Shown piece by piece: positions 7,991-15,945 of a stretch of 64,000 nucleotides of DNA (the first letter of the stretch is position 1; each line of letters starts with the position of its first letter). Below the pieces are notes generated by a model, which was not told where the DNA came from, did not search any database, and saw only the letters and a list, made by a program, of their open reading frames with translations. This DNA comes from JANNNF01 sp040385825 (GTDB taxonomy: Bacteria; Pseudomonadota; Alphaproteobacteria; Rhodobacterales; Rhodobacteraceae), in contig JAZKGQ010000008.1 of assembly GCA_040385825.1 (NCBI GenBank), positions 62,001-126,000 on the forward strand, in the 5' to 3' direction. The translations under genes and the position numbers were made by a program.

Positions 7991-9604
7991 TCAGGGCGTG
8001 CGCAGGCGGAAGCGCTGGATCTTGCCGGTCTGGGTCTTGGGCAGCGCCTCGGTGAACAGGACAGATCGGGGGTACTTGTAGGGCGCGATCACCGATTTGA
8101 CGTGATCCTGCAAGGACTTGACCATCGCCGCATCCCCCGTGTGCCCCGCGCCAAGCACCACATGCGCCTGCACGATCTGGCCGCGTTCGGCATCGGCCAG
8201 CCCGATCACGGCACATTCGGCCACGGCGGGGTGCGACAGCAGCGCCGCCTCCACCTCTGGCCCGGCGATGTTGTAGCCGGCGGAAATGATCATGTCATCG
8301 GACCGGGCGGCAAAGTGGAAACGCCCGGCCTCGTCCTGCCAGAAACTGTCGCCGGTCAGGTTCCAGCCCTGCTGCACATAGTTGCCCTGCCGCGCGTCGG
8401 CCATGTAGCGGCAGCCCGTCGGCCCCCGCACCGCCAGCCGACCCACCTCTCCCCTCGGCAGTTCCGCGCCTGCCTCATCGACGATCCGCGCCTCATACCC
8501 CGTCACCGGGCGGCCCGTGCAGGCGGGGGCGTGGTCGTCAAAGCGGTTGGACAGAAAGATATGCAGCATCTCGGTGGCCCCGATGCCATCCAGCATCGGC
8601 TTGCCGGTTTTGGCGATCCATTCGGCATAGACCGGGGCGGGCAGCGTTTCGCCCGCGCTGACCGCCGCGCGCAGGGAACCCAGGTCGGCGCCTTCGTCCA
8701 TCGCCCGCAGCATCACCCGGTAAGCCGTTGGTGCGGTGAAACAAATCGTCGCCTTGTGATCCTGGATAATCTGGATCATGTTGGGCGGACTGGCCTGTTC
8801 CAGCAGGGCCGCCGCCGCGCCAAAGCGCAGGGGAAACACGGCCAGACCGCCCAAGCCAAAGGTGAAGGCCAAGGGGGGCGAGCCGACAAACACATCCTCG
8901 GGCACAACCCCCAACACTTCGGCGGCATAGCCATCGGCGATGATCAGCAGGTCGCGGTGAAAGTGCATGGTGGCCTTCGGCTCGCCCGTGGTGCCCGAGG
9001 TAAAGCCCAGAAGCGCCACATCATCGCGCCCCGTGGGCGGGGCGGCAAAGCGCACCGATTTGCGCAGGGCCACGCGGTCCAGCTCGGCGTCATGGTTGGC
9101 GGTGCCGTCAAAGCCGACCACCGTTTTCAGGAACGCTGACGCCTTCTGGCAGGCAATCATGTCCTCCATCAACCGTGTGTCGCACAGGGCCAGCGACACT
9201 TCGGCCTTGTCGACAATGGCCGTCAACTCGCCCGCCCGCAGCATCGGCATGGTGTTCACCACCACCGCCCCCGCCTTGGTCGCCCCGAGCCACGCAGCCA
9301 CCATGGCCGGGTTGTTGGCAGACCGGATCAGCACGCGATTTCCGGGTCTTACACCGTAATCTTCAACCAAAGCATGCGCGATGCGGTTGGTCCAGTCGGT
9401 CAGTTCCTTGTAGGTGCGACTGCGGCCATTGCCGATCAGCGCGGTATGGTCGCCAAAGCCCTTTTCCACCATCCTGTCCGTCAGTTCCACGGCGACGTTC
9501 AACCAATCGGGGTAATCGAACACCGGCAGGATATCGGGCCAATCCGCCACCTCTGGCAGGCGGTCGCGGGTGAAGGTGTCGCTATGGCCTGACGGTCCGA
9601 GCAT
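7991..9604 (-). CDS. Aromatic acid-CoA ligase (2-aminobenzoate-CoA ligase type)
   Basis: This 537-aa AMP-forming ligase activates an aromatic acid with ATP and CoA. The adenylation core has the P-loop GFTSGTTGEPKATMHFH, the DGIGATEMLHIF motif and the GWNLTGDSF/SDDMIISAGYNI hinge region. The catalytic lysine lies in LPKTQTGKIQRF near the C-terminus. It resembles the benzoate/2-aminobenzoate-CoA ligase group. It ends an operon built around a 2-aminobenzoyl-CoA type monooxygenase, so anthranilate is the favoured substrate. The ATG at 9604 overlaps the RidA stop as TGATG; a GTG one codon upstream is possible. Confidence 0.82.
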   Translation of the reverse strand: MLGPSGHSDTFTRDRLPEVADWPDILPVFDYPDWLNVAVELTDRMVEKGFGDHTALIGNGRSRTYKELTDWTNRIAHALVEDYGVRPGNRVLIRSANNPAMVAAWLGATKAGAVVVNTMPMLRAGELTAIVDKAEVSLALCDTRLMEDMIACQKASAFLKTVVGFDGTANHDAELDRVALRKSVRFAAPPTGRDDVALLGFTSGTTGEPKATMHFHRDLLIIADGYAAEVLGVVPEDVFVGSPPLAFTFGLGGLAVFPLRFGAAAALLEQASPPNMIQIIQDHKATICFTAPTAYRVMLRAMDEGADLGSLRAAVSAGETLPAPVYAEWIAKTGKPMLDGIGATEMLHIFLSNRFDDHAPACTGRPVTGYEARIVDEAGAELPRGEVGRLAVRGPTGCRYMADARQGNYVQQGWNLTGDSFWQDEAGRFHFAARSDDMIISAGYNIAGPEVEAALLSHPAVAECAVIGLADAERGQIVQAHVVLGAGHTGDAAMVKSLQDHVKSVIAPYKYPRSVLFTEALPKTQTGKIQRFRLRTP

Positions 9605-10011
9605 CACGCGCCCTCCGGAATGACGGCGGTTGCCTCGATCTCGACCAGCGCGCGGTCTTCGACCAGACCCACCACCTGCACCAAGGCCATCGCCGGATAA
9701 TGCCGCCCGATGGTGGCCTTGTAGGCCGCCCCGACCGCCTTCAGACTGCCCAGATAGGCCGCCTTGTCCGTCACATACCAGGTCAGCCGCACGATATGGT
9801 CAGGCCGCGCCCCTGCCTCGGCCAGCACATCGACGATGTTTTGCAGGGCCTGACGCACTTGGGCGGCGAAATCATCCGTCTCGAACGTCTGATCGGCGGT
9901 CCAGCCGACCATGCCGCCGGTAAACACCATCCGGCCGGTCGCCGCGACCCCGTTGGAATAGCCGATGGCGGGTTTCCAACTGCGCGGATGCAGCATCTGA
10001 TGCGGGGTCAT
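9604..10011 (-). CDS. RidA-family enamine/imine deaminase
   Basis: This 135-aa protein belongs to the RidA (YjgF/YER057c/UK114) family, small trimers that hydrolyse enamines and imines with loss of ammonia. The fold shows as SNGVAATGRMVFTGG near the N-terminus, a QNIVDVLAEAGARPDHIVRLTWYVTD core with the conserved arginine, and a C-terminal VEIEATAVI. It overlaps both neighbours within an eight-gene operon. The pathway's 2-amino-oxocyclohexene-CoA product would be an enamine, so a dedicated deamination role is plausible; this is inference. The ATG at 10011 overlaps the thioesterase stop. Confidence 0.85.
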   Translation of the reverse strand: MTPHQMLHPRSWKPAIGYSNGVAATGRMVFTGGMVGWTADQTFETDDFAAQVRQALQNIVDVLAEAGARPDHIVRLTWYVTDKAAYLGSLKAVGAAYKATIGRHYPAMALVQVVGLVEDRALVEIEATAVIPEGA

Positions 10012-10412
10012 ATGGCCTCCATGAAGGTTGTGATCGCGGTGCGGATGCTGGCGGGCCATGGCTGCGGACGCCCGGCTTCGACCCAGACCAGCACCAGATC
10101 GGCGGTCAGGCGATGCTCTGCGCCAGAGTGCGCCTGCAGCTGAAACCGGATCGAACTGCCGCCCAACCGCTCCACCGTCAGCCGCCAGTCCAGACGGTCG
10201 CCAAGCCGCGAGGGGAGCAGGAAGTTGACCTCCAGCTTGGCGGTCGGCACGCCCTGCCCGGCGCTCATCATGACGGCATAGGACTGACCCGCCACTTCGG
10301 CAAAAAAATTCTCGACCACCGAATTGGTCATCTCGAAATAGCGCGGATAGAACACGATCCCGGCGGGGTCGCAGTGGTTGAACTCGACGGGGATGGTGCG
10401 GTGATAGATCAT
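10008..10412 (-). CDS. Acyl-CoA thioesterase, 4-hydroxybenzoyl-CoA thioesterase family
   Basis: This 134-aa hot-dog-fold thioesterase has the family's active-site motif DPAGIVFYPRYFEMTN, with catalytic Asp at residue 15. The length is standard for the YbgC/4-hydroxybenzoyl-CoA group. Encoded between RidA and the acyl-CoA dehydrogenase with 4-nt overlaps on both sides, it may release CoA from dead-end aromatic or ring-cleaved thioesters. The true substrate is not deducible. The start at 10412 overlaps the dehydrogenase stop. Confidence 0.83.
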   Translation of the reverse strand: MIYHRTIPVEFNHCDPAGIVFYPRYFEMTNSVVENFFAEVAGQSYAVMMSAGQGVPTAKLEVNFLLPSRLGDRLDWRLTVERLGGSSIRFQLQAHSGAEHRLTADLVLVWVEAGRPQPWPASIRTAITTFMEAI

Positions 10413-11539
10413 AGGATGCTCCGCGCAATGACCACGCGCTGCACGTCAGACGCGCCCTCGTATATCCGCAAGGCCCTGATTTCACGGTATAGCCGTTCCA
10501 CCACCGCGCCCGACCTGACCCCCTCGCCGCCATGCAGTTGCACCGCCATGTCGATCACCTCCTGGGCTGCCTCGGTCGCATAGAGTTTCGCCATCGCGGC
10601 CTCGCGCGACACCCGCGCGGCCCCCATATCCTTGGTCCAGGCCGCGCGGTAGATCAGCAGGGCGGCGGCATCGATCTTTAGCGCCATATCGGCCAGATGG
10701 CCCTGCACCATCTGCAAACCGGCCAGCGGCTGGCCTTGGATCCGCCGCGCCAGCACCCGCGCCAAGGCCTCGTCCAAGGCACGCCGCGCAAAACCCAGGG
10801 CCGCCGCCCCGACGGTAGACCGGAACACATCCAGCACCGCCATCGCCACCTTGAAGCCATCCCCCGCCCCGCCGATCAGCGCAGCCTCGGGCAGGGTCAC
10901 ATCGCGCAGGGCCAGACGCGCCAGGGGGTGGGGCGCGATCACCTGCAAGCGTTCCTCCACCGTCAGACCGGGGCTGTCGGCGGGCATCAGGAACGCCGAC
11001 AGACCGCGCGCGCCGGGGGCCTCGCCGGTGCGGGCAAAGACGACGTAGATGTCGGCAATGCCGCCGTTGGAAATCCAGGTCTTCTCACCGTTCAGCACCC
11101 AGCCCTGCGGGCTGCGCATCGCCGTTGTCGCCGTCGCCGCCACATCCGACCCCGCCCCCGGTTCGGTCAGGGCAAAGGCCGCAATCGCGGTGCCCGCCCG
11201 CGTCCGCGCCAGCCAGTCCCGCTGCGGGGCCGTGCCGAACAAGGACACTGCCCCCATGCCAAGCCCCTGCATCGCAAAGGAAAAATCCGCCAACCCGTCA
11301 TGCCGCGCCAGTGTTTCGCGGATCAGGCACAGGGTCCGCACATCCAGCCGCTCACCCGCCCCCGCCCCCGAATGCTGCAACCAGCCGCCTGCGCCCAAGG
11401 ATGCCACCAGCCCCCGGCAAGCCGCATCTGTATCGCCATGATCAACGTGCAGGCCAGCGCACCATGCCTCCAGCCCCTCGGCCAAGGCGCGGTGGTGGTC
11501 CTCGAAAAACGGCCAGTGCAGGAAACTCGTGTCGCTCAT
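10409..11539 (-). CDS. Acyl-CoA dehydrogenase
   Basis: This 376-aa FAD flavoprotein performs an alpha,beta-desaturation of an acyl-CoA. Visible signatures are ALTEPGAGSDVAATATTA (FAD/substrate binding), GEKTWISNGGIADIYVVFART and the C-terminal QLHGGEGVRSGAVVERLYR. RIYEGASDVQ carries the usual catalytic Glu. The ATG at 11539 is chosen because a repeat copy just upstream supplies AGGA at Shine-Dalgarno distance; the frame upstream of it is not protein-like. In this operon it probably acts in the beta-oxidation-like breakdown of the alicyclic CoA product, passing electrons to ETF. Confidence 0.86.
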   Translation of the reverse strand: MSDTSFLHWPFFEDHHRALAEGLEAWCAGLHVDHGDTDAACRGLVASLGAGGWLQHSGAGAGERLDVRTLCLIRETLARHDGLADFSFAMQGLGMGAVSLFGTAPQRDWLARTRAGTAIAAFALTEPGAGSDVAATATTAMRSPQGWVLNGEKTWISNGGIADIYVVFARTGEAPGARGLSAFLMPADSPGLTVEERLQVIAPHPLARLALRDVTLPEAALIGGAGDGFKVAMAVLDVFRSTVGAAALGFARRALDEALARVLARRIQGQPLAGLQMVQGHLADMALKIDAAALLIYRAAWTKDMGAARVSREAAMAKLYATEAAQEVIDMAVQLHGGEGVRSGAVVERLYREIRALRIYEGASDVQRVVIARSIL

Positions 11540-11592
11540 ATCATCTGTTCCTAAATATCTCGGGGGTGCGGGGGCTGGCCCCCGCTCCGCGC
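11540..11592. repeat. GATATTT...ACAGATGAT repeat (copy 2) with GC hairpin
   Basis: A minus-strand copy of the 22-nt unit ends at 11540, directly before the acyl-CoA dehydrogenase start. It differs by two bases from the copies at 7955 and 17837. The change to TTTAGGAACAG creates an AGGA about 10 nt from the ATG. A GGGGGC/GCCCCC hairpin lies between it and the crotonase stop. Here the unit is inside an operon, not at its end. Confidence 0.65.
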
Positions 11593-12405
11593 TCAGTTCC
11601 CCTGAAACACCGGAGTTTCCCTGGCCACAAACGCCCGATAGGCGCGCTCGAAATCGGCGGTCTGCATGCAGATCGCCTGTGCCTGCGCCTCGGCCTCGAT
11701 CGCCTGATCCAGCCCCATCGTCCATTCCTGCGCCAGTTGCACCTTGGTCATGCCATGCGCGAAGGTCGGGCCAGCGGCCAGCCGCGCGGCCAGCGCCAGT
11801 GCCTCGGCCTCCAGCACTTCCGCTGCGTGCAGCGCGTTCCAGAAGCCCCAGGCCAGCCCTTCATCGGCCCGCATCACCCGGCCGGTGTACAGCAGTTCCG
11901 CCGCCCGGCCCTGCCCGATGATGCGCGGCAGCATCGCACAGGCACCCATGTCACAGCCCGCCAACCCCACGCGGGTAAACAGGAAAGCGCATTTCGCGGC
12001 CGGAGTCGCCAGCCGCAGGTCTGCCGCCATGGCGATGATGGCGCCTGCGCCCACGGCAATGCCGTCCACCGCCGCGATCACCGGTTTGCCGCAGCCGATG
12101 ATCGCCTTGACCAGATCGCCGGTCATCCGCGTGAAGGCGAGCAGGTCTCTCATCGGCAGCCCGATCAGCGGCCCGATAATGTCATGCACATCGCCGCCCG
12201 AGCAGAAGTTGCCACCGTTTGACGCAAACACCACCACATCCACATCGCTCGCATCGCGCAAGGCACGAAAGGTATCGCGCAGCTCGGCATAGGATTGAAA
12301 CGTCAGCGGGTTCTTGCGGTCTGGCCGGTTCAGGCGGATCACCGCCACCCGGTCTGCGACCGTCATCAGAAAATGCTGCGGCACAAAGCCTGCCATTGCC
12401 GTCAT
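11593..12405 (-). CDS. Enoyl-CoA hydratase/isomerase (crotonase) family protein with atypical active site
   Basis: This 270-aa crotonase-fold protein has the oxyanion-hole motifs FASNGGNFCSGGDVHD and AAVDGIAVGAGAII. By motif alignment the two glutamates used by classical hydratases are replaced: the Glu of GGGCE by Ile, and the Glu of QPE by Arg (FLFTRVGL). A GCDMGACAMLPR segment supplies an Asp instead. The chemistry may be hydrolysis, isomerisation or ring cleavage rather than simple hydration. It overlaps the MarR gene by 4 nt and is followed by the acyl-CoA dehydrogenase. Confidence 0.8.
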   Translation of the reverse strand: MTAMAGFVPQHFLMTVADRVAVIRLNRPDRKNPLTFQSYAELRDTFRALRDASDVDVVVFASNGGNFCSGGDVHDIIGPLIGLPMRDLLAFTRMTGDLVKAIIGCGKPVIAAVDGIAVGAGAIIAMAADLRLATPAAKCAFLFTRVGLAGCDMGACAMLPRIIGQGRAAELLYTGRVMRADEGLAWGFWNALHAAEVLEAEALALAARLAAGPTFAHGMTKVQLAQEWTMGLDQAIEAEAQAQAICMQTADFERAYRAFVARETPVFQGN

Positions 12406-12836
12406 GTCCGGCCCCCCATGCGTTTCAATATCTCGGTCAGCGTGTCGAGGTCGGCTTCGGACACGCCCCCGAACAGCTTGCCCACCTCGGCCTCATGCCC
12501 GGCGGCCAGCCCCTCGAACTGGGCAAAGCCTTCGGCCGTCAGCGCCACGAACACCGTGCGGCGGTCGGCCTCGGACGGGGTGCGCCGCACGAGGCCGTCT
12601 TTCTCCAGCCGGTCCACCACGGTCGTCGCATTGCCGTTCGACACCAGCAGCATCCGCGACAGCTCGCTCATCGTCACGCCGTCGCGCTTGCGGTACAGGG
12701 CTGCCATCACGTCAAAGCGCGGCAAGGTGGTGTCGTGCCGGACGCGCAGATGTTCGCGCAGGTGGCTTTCGGCCGCGCGGGTGACGCCCAGAAGCCTGAT
12801 CCACATTTTCAGCCGGCGCTTGGACAGCTCGCTCAT
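12402..12836 (-). CDS. MarR-family transcriptional regulator
   Basis: This 144-aa winged-helix regulator shows the MarR core MSELSRMLLVSNGNATTVVDRLEKDGLVRR (written here in parts: MSELSRMLLVSNGNATTV, then VDRLEKDGLVRR) and the wing SEADRRTVFVALTAEG. MarR proteins in aromatic-CoA operons commonly repress and respond to the CoA-thioester. It is encoded inside the operon, between the SDR and crotonase, with ATGA overlaps on both sides. The start at 12836 is used because upstream residues come from the overlapping SDR frame. A candidate operator lies at 15887-15918 in front of the operon. Confidence 0.88.
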   Translation of the reverse strand: MSELSKRRLKMWIRLLGVTRAAESHLREHLRVRHDTTLPRFDVMAALYRKRDGVTMSELSRMLLVSNGNATTVVDRLEKDGLVRRTPSEADRRTVFVALTAEGFAQFEGLAAGHEAEVGKLFGGVSEADLDTLTEILKRMGGRT

Positions 12837-13561
12837 GCCTCGCCCCCGGTGATCGCCAGCGCCTGCCCATTGACGCCGATGGCCCCGTCCGAACACAGCC
12901 ACAGCGCCATGGCACTGATTTCACAGGGCGCAATCAGGCGGCCTTGCGGGTTGGTGGCGGTCAGGCTGGCCAGGGCCTCGGTGCGGGTCTTGCCGGTCTT
13001 GGCGATGATGTTGTCCAGCGTGGCTGCGGTCATGTCAGTGTCGATATAGCCGGGGCAGATGGCGTTGCAGGTGATGGCCTTGCGCGCCACCTCCAGCGCC
13101 ACCGACCGCACCAGCCCCACCACGCCATGCTTTGCCGCCGCGTAAGCAGCGACATAGGGCGCGCCCTTGAGGCCCGCGACCGAGGCTATGGCGATCAGCC
13201 GCCCCCCCGGCCCCATCTGGCGCAAGCCGTCGCGCAAGGTCAGGAAGGTGCCGGTCAGGTTGACCGCGATCATCGTGTTGAACCGGGCCAGCGTTGTGTG
13301 CGCAAAAGGCGCGCTTTCGCCCGATCCGGCATTGGCAATCACGATCTGGCAGGGGCCGGCGCTGGCAAACATCGCCGCCACTGACGCCTCATCCGTCACA
13401 TCGGCCACCACGCAGCGCACCCCCGGCAGACCGTCTGCCACCCGCGCCAGGGCATCGGCGCGGCGCCCGGCAATCACCACCTGATGGCCAGCGGCGTGAA
13501 AGGCGCGCGCCATGTCGGCCCCGGTGCCGCTGCCCCCCCCGGTGATCAGGACGCGGCTCAT
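12833..13561 (-). CDS. SDR-family 3-hydroxyacyl-CoA dehydrogenase-like oxidoreductase
   Basis: This 242-aa short-chain dehydrogenase has the Rossmann glycine motif TGGGSGTGADMARAF (about residues 7-21), NAGSGES, a Ser in IASVAGLKG and the catalytic YAAAK. The C-terminus ends with NGQALAITGGEA, typical of classical SDRs. It probably oxidises a hydroxyl of the ring or chain intermediate with NAD(P). It overlaps the fused monooxygenase/reductase gene by 4 nt, so it is the second gene of the operon. The start at 13561 fits the Rossmann start. Confidence 0.84.
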   Translation of the reverse strand: MSRVLITGGGSGTGADMARAFHAAGHQVVIAGRRADALARVADGLPGVRCVVADVTDEASVAAMFASAGPCQIVIANAGSGESAPFAHTTLARFNTMIAVNLTGTFLTLRDGLRQMGPGGRLIAIASVAGLKGAPYVAAYAAAKHGVVGLVRSVALEVARKAITCNAICPGYIDTDMTAATLDNIIAKTGKTRTEALASLTATNPQGRLIAPCEISAMALWLCSDGAIGVNGQALAITGGEA

Positions 13562-15843
13562 GCCCGGATCACCTCGGCGGCCTTGCCGGCCAGCCGCTGC
13601 GCCTGATTGCGCCCCGCAAGATAGGGCAGCGGCCACGGCGTGCCCGCATCACCCGCGCGTGTCGCCGCGTGCAGCGTCCAGTAGGGATCGGCCAGATGCG
13701 GCCGCGCCAGCGCCACAAGGTCCGCGCGCCCCGCCAGCAGGATGGAATTCACATGGTCGGGTTCGGTGATGTTGCCGACAGCCATGGTGGCGATCCCGGC
13801 CTCATTCCTGATACGGTCGCTGAACGGGGTCTGGAACATGCGTCCATAAATGGGCTTCGCCTCGGTCGAGGTCTGGCCTGCCGACACGTCGATGATATCT
13901 GCCCCCGCCATGGCGAACATCATTGCAATCTCAACCGCTTCTGCCGGGGTCACGCCATCGTCGCCCGCCCAGTCATTCGCCGATATGCGCACCGACATGG
14001 GCTTGGCCCCCGGCCAGACCTTGCGCATTTCAGTGAATAACTCCAGCGGGTATCGCATCCGGTTTTCCAGTGACCCGCCGTAGTCATCGTCGCGCCTGTT
14101 CGACAAGGGCGAGATGAACGACGAAATCAGATAGCCGTGCGCCGCGTGCAGTTCCACCATGTCGAACCCCGCCGCCTCGGCCAGTTCGGTGGCCCGCACG
14201 AACTGGCGCAGCACAGTATCCATATCGTCACGGTCCATGGCTTTCGGCGTCGCATTGCCTGCCGCCCACGGGATGGCGCTGGCCGACAGCAGCGGCCAGT
14301 TGCCCGACACCAAGGGCGCATCGGCCTCGGCCCAGCCGACTTGCGTAGACCCTTTGCGCCCGGAATGGCCGATCTGGCAGCACAGCTTGGCCGTGGTTTC
14401 CTTGTGCACGAAGTCGACCAGCCGCTTCCAGCTTTCTGCATGTTTCGGCGCATAGAGCCCCGGACAGCCCGGTGTGATCCGGCCATTGGGGGAAACGCAG
14501 GTCATTTCCGTATAGACCAGCCCCGCGCCCCCCTTGGCGCGTTCGGCGTAATGGATGAAATGCCAGTCGGTCGGGTTGCCCTCCACCGCCTTGTACTGCG
14601 CCATCGGTGACACCACGATCCGGTTTTCCAGCCGCATCCCCCGCAACTGGAACGGCGCGAACATCGGCTGGCGGCCCGGTTCGCCGCCTGCATTGGTGGC
14701 AAACCAGTCCTCCGCCCCGCGCAGCCAATCGCCGTCACGCAGGCGCAGGTTTTCGTGGGAAATCCGCTGGCTGCGGGTCAGCAGGGAATAGGCGAACTGC
14801 GCGGGCGGCATGTCGAGGTACCGTTCCACCTGTTCAAACCATTCCAGCGAATTGCGCGCCGAGGATTGCAGGCGCAGCACCTCGACCCGCCGCTCCTCTT
14901 GATAGCGCGCGAACGCGCCCTGCATCGTCGGTTCCGAATGCAGATATTCTGCCAAGGCAATCGCACTGTCGAAGGACAGCCGGGTGCCCGACCCGATGGA
15001 AAAATGGCTGGTCGCCGCCGCATCGCCCATCAGCACCACGTTTTCATGATACCAGCGCGCGCAGATCACGCGGGGAAACTGCATCCAGACCGCCGACCCG
15101 CGCAGATGGGCGGCGTTCGACATCAGATCCTGCCCGCCCAGATGCGCGGCAAAGATCTGACGGCAGGTTTCCACCGTCTCCTCTTTGGTCATCCCCTCGA
15201 ACCCCCAGGCATCCCAGGTTTCGGGCTGACATTCTACGATGAAGGTCGCGGTATCGGCGTCAAACTGGTAGACATGCGCCCAGACCCAGCCATGCGCGGT
15301 CTTCTCGAAGATGAAGGTGAACGCGTCGTCGAACTTGGCATGGGTGCCCAGCCAGACGAATTTGCAGCGCCGGGTGTCGATCTCGGGCTGGAACACATCT
15401 GCGTATTCGCGGCGCACCACCGAATTCAGCCCGTCGCAGGCCACCACCAGATCATATTCCGCGCGGTAGTCTTCTGCGCTGCGGAACTCTGTTTCAAACC
15501 GCATCTCCACGCCCAGCTCCCGCGCCCGCGCCTGCAAGATCACCAGCATCGCCCGCCGCCCGATGCCCGCAAACCCGTGCCCGCCAGACACGTTGCGCAC
15601 CCCGTTATGCACGACGGCAATATCGTCCCAATAGGCGAACTGGCCCCGGATCGCCTTAGTCGATACGGGATCATTCTTCTGCATCCGGGCAAGGGCATCA
15701 TCCGACAGCACCACGCCCCAACCGAATGTGTCATTGGCGCGGTTGCGTTCCAGCACCACCACCTGATGGCTGGCATCGCGCAGCTTCATCGAGATCGCAA
15801 AGTACAAACCCGCAGGGCCGCCCCCCAGACAGAGAATTTTCAT
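13558..15843 (-). CDS. Bifunctional aryl-CoA monooxygenase/reductase (2-aminobenzoyl-CoA or salicylyl-CoA type)
   Basis: This 761-aa fusion is the key enzyme of the operon. Residues 1 to about 385 are a PHBH-type FAD monooxygenase with CLGGGPAGLYFAISM, the FVWLGTHAKF strand and GDAAATSHFSIGSGT. Residues from about 395 are an Old Yellow Enzyme-type NADH:flavin oxidoreductase beginning FAPFQLRGMRLENRIVVSPM, with ELHAAHGYLISSFISPLSNR. This architecture is known from 2-aminobenzoyl-CoA monooxygenase/reductase and salicylyl-CoA 5-hydroxylase/oxidoreductase. The kynureninase-like gene next door favours anthranilate. The ATG at 15843 has AAGGAG upstream. Confidence 0.88.
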   Translation of the reverse strand: MKILCLGGGPAGLYFAISMKLRDASHQVVVLERNRANDTFGWGVVLSDDALARMQKNDPVSTKAIRGQFAYWDDIAVVHNGVRNVSGGHGFAGIGRRAMLVILQARARELGVEMRFETEFRSAEDYRAEYDLVVACDGLNSVVRREYADVFQPEIDTRRCKFVWLGTHAKFDDAFTFIFEKTAHGWVWAHVYQFDADTATFIVECQPETWDAWGFEGMTKEETVETCRQIFAAHLGGQDLMSNAAHLRGSAVWMQFPRVICARWYHENVVLMGDAAATSHFSIGSGTRLSFDSAIALAEYLHSEPTMQGAFARYQEERRVEVLRLQSSARNSLEWFEQVERYLDMPPAQFAYSLLTRSQRISHENLRLRDGDWLRGAEDWFATNAGGEPGRQPMFAPFQLRGMRLENRIVVSPMAQYKAVEGNPTDWHFIHYAERAKGGAGLVYTEMTCVSPNGRITPGCPGLYAPKHAESWKRLVDFVHKETTAKLCCQIGHSGRKGSTQVGWAEADAPLVSGNWPLLSASAIPWAAGNATPKAMDRDDMDTVLRQFVRATELAEAAGFDMVELHAAHGYLISSFISPLSNRRDDDYGGSLENRMRYPLELFTEMRKVWPGAKPMSVRISANDWAGDDGVTPAEAVEIAMMFAMAGADIIDVSAGQTSTEAKPIYGRMFQTPFSDRIRNEAGIATMAVGNITEPDHVNSILLAGRADLVALARPHLADPYWTLHAATRAGDAGTPWPLPYLAGRNQAQRLAGKAAEVIRA

Positions 15844-15886
15844 CGCGCGCTCCTTGGTTGGGATCATGCTGCCACCCGGCCAAAAC

Positions 15887-15918
15887 AATTTCAAGTTTAA
15901 AATTTATGGCTTGAAATT
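15887..15918. promoter_or_regulatory. Inverted repeat in the aromatic-CoA/kynureninase divergent promoter
   Basis: AATTTCAAG at 15887-15895 and CTTGAAATT at 15910-15918 form a perfect 9-bp inverted repeat around a 14-bp AT-rich centre. This is an unusually AT-rich patch in the 102-bp region between the divergent operons. Its position suits an operator for the operon's MarR protein; binding is inferred. Confidence 0.5.
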
Positions 15919-15945
15919 CGCGCCGTGCGGCGCAAGACTGCAGAC

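Noticed and set aside
8102..9139. A 345-codon plus-strand frame opposite the CoA ligase
   Set aside because: It lies wholly within the ligase and has low-complexity His/Gly/Arg composition.
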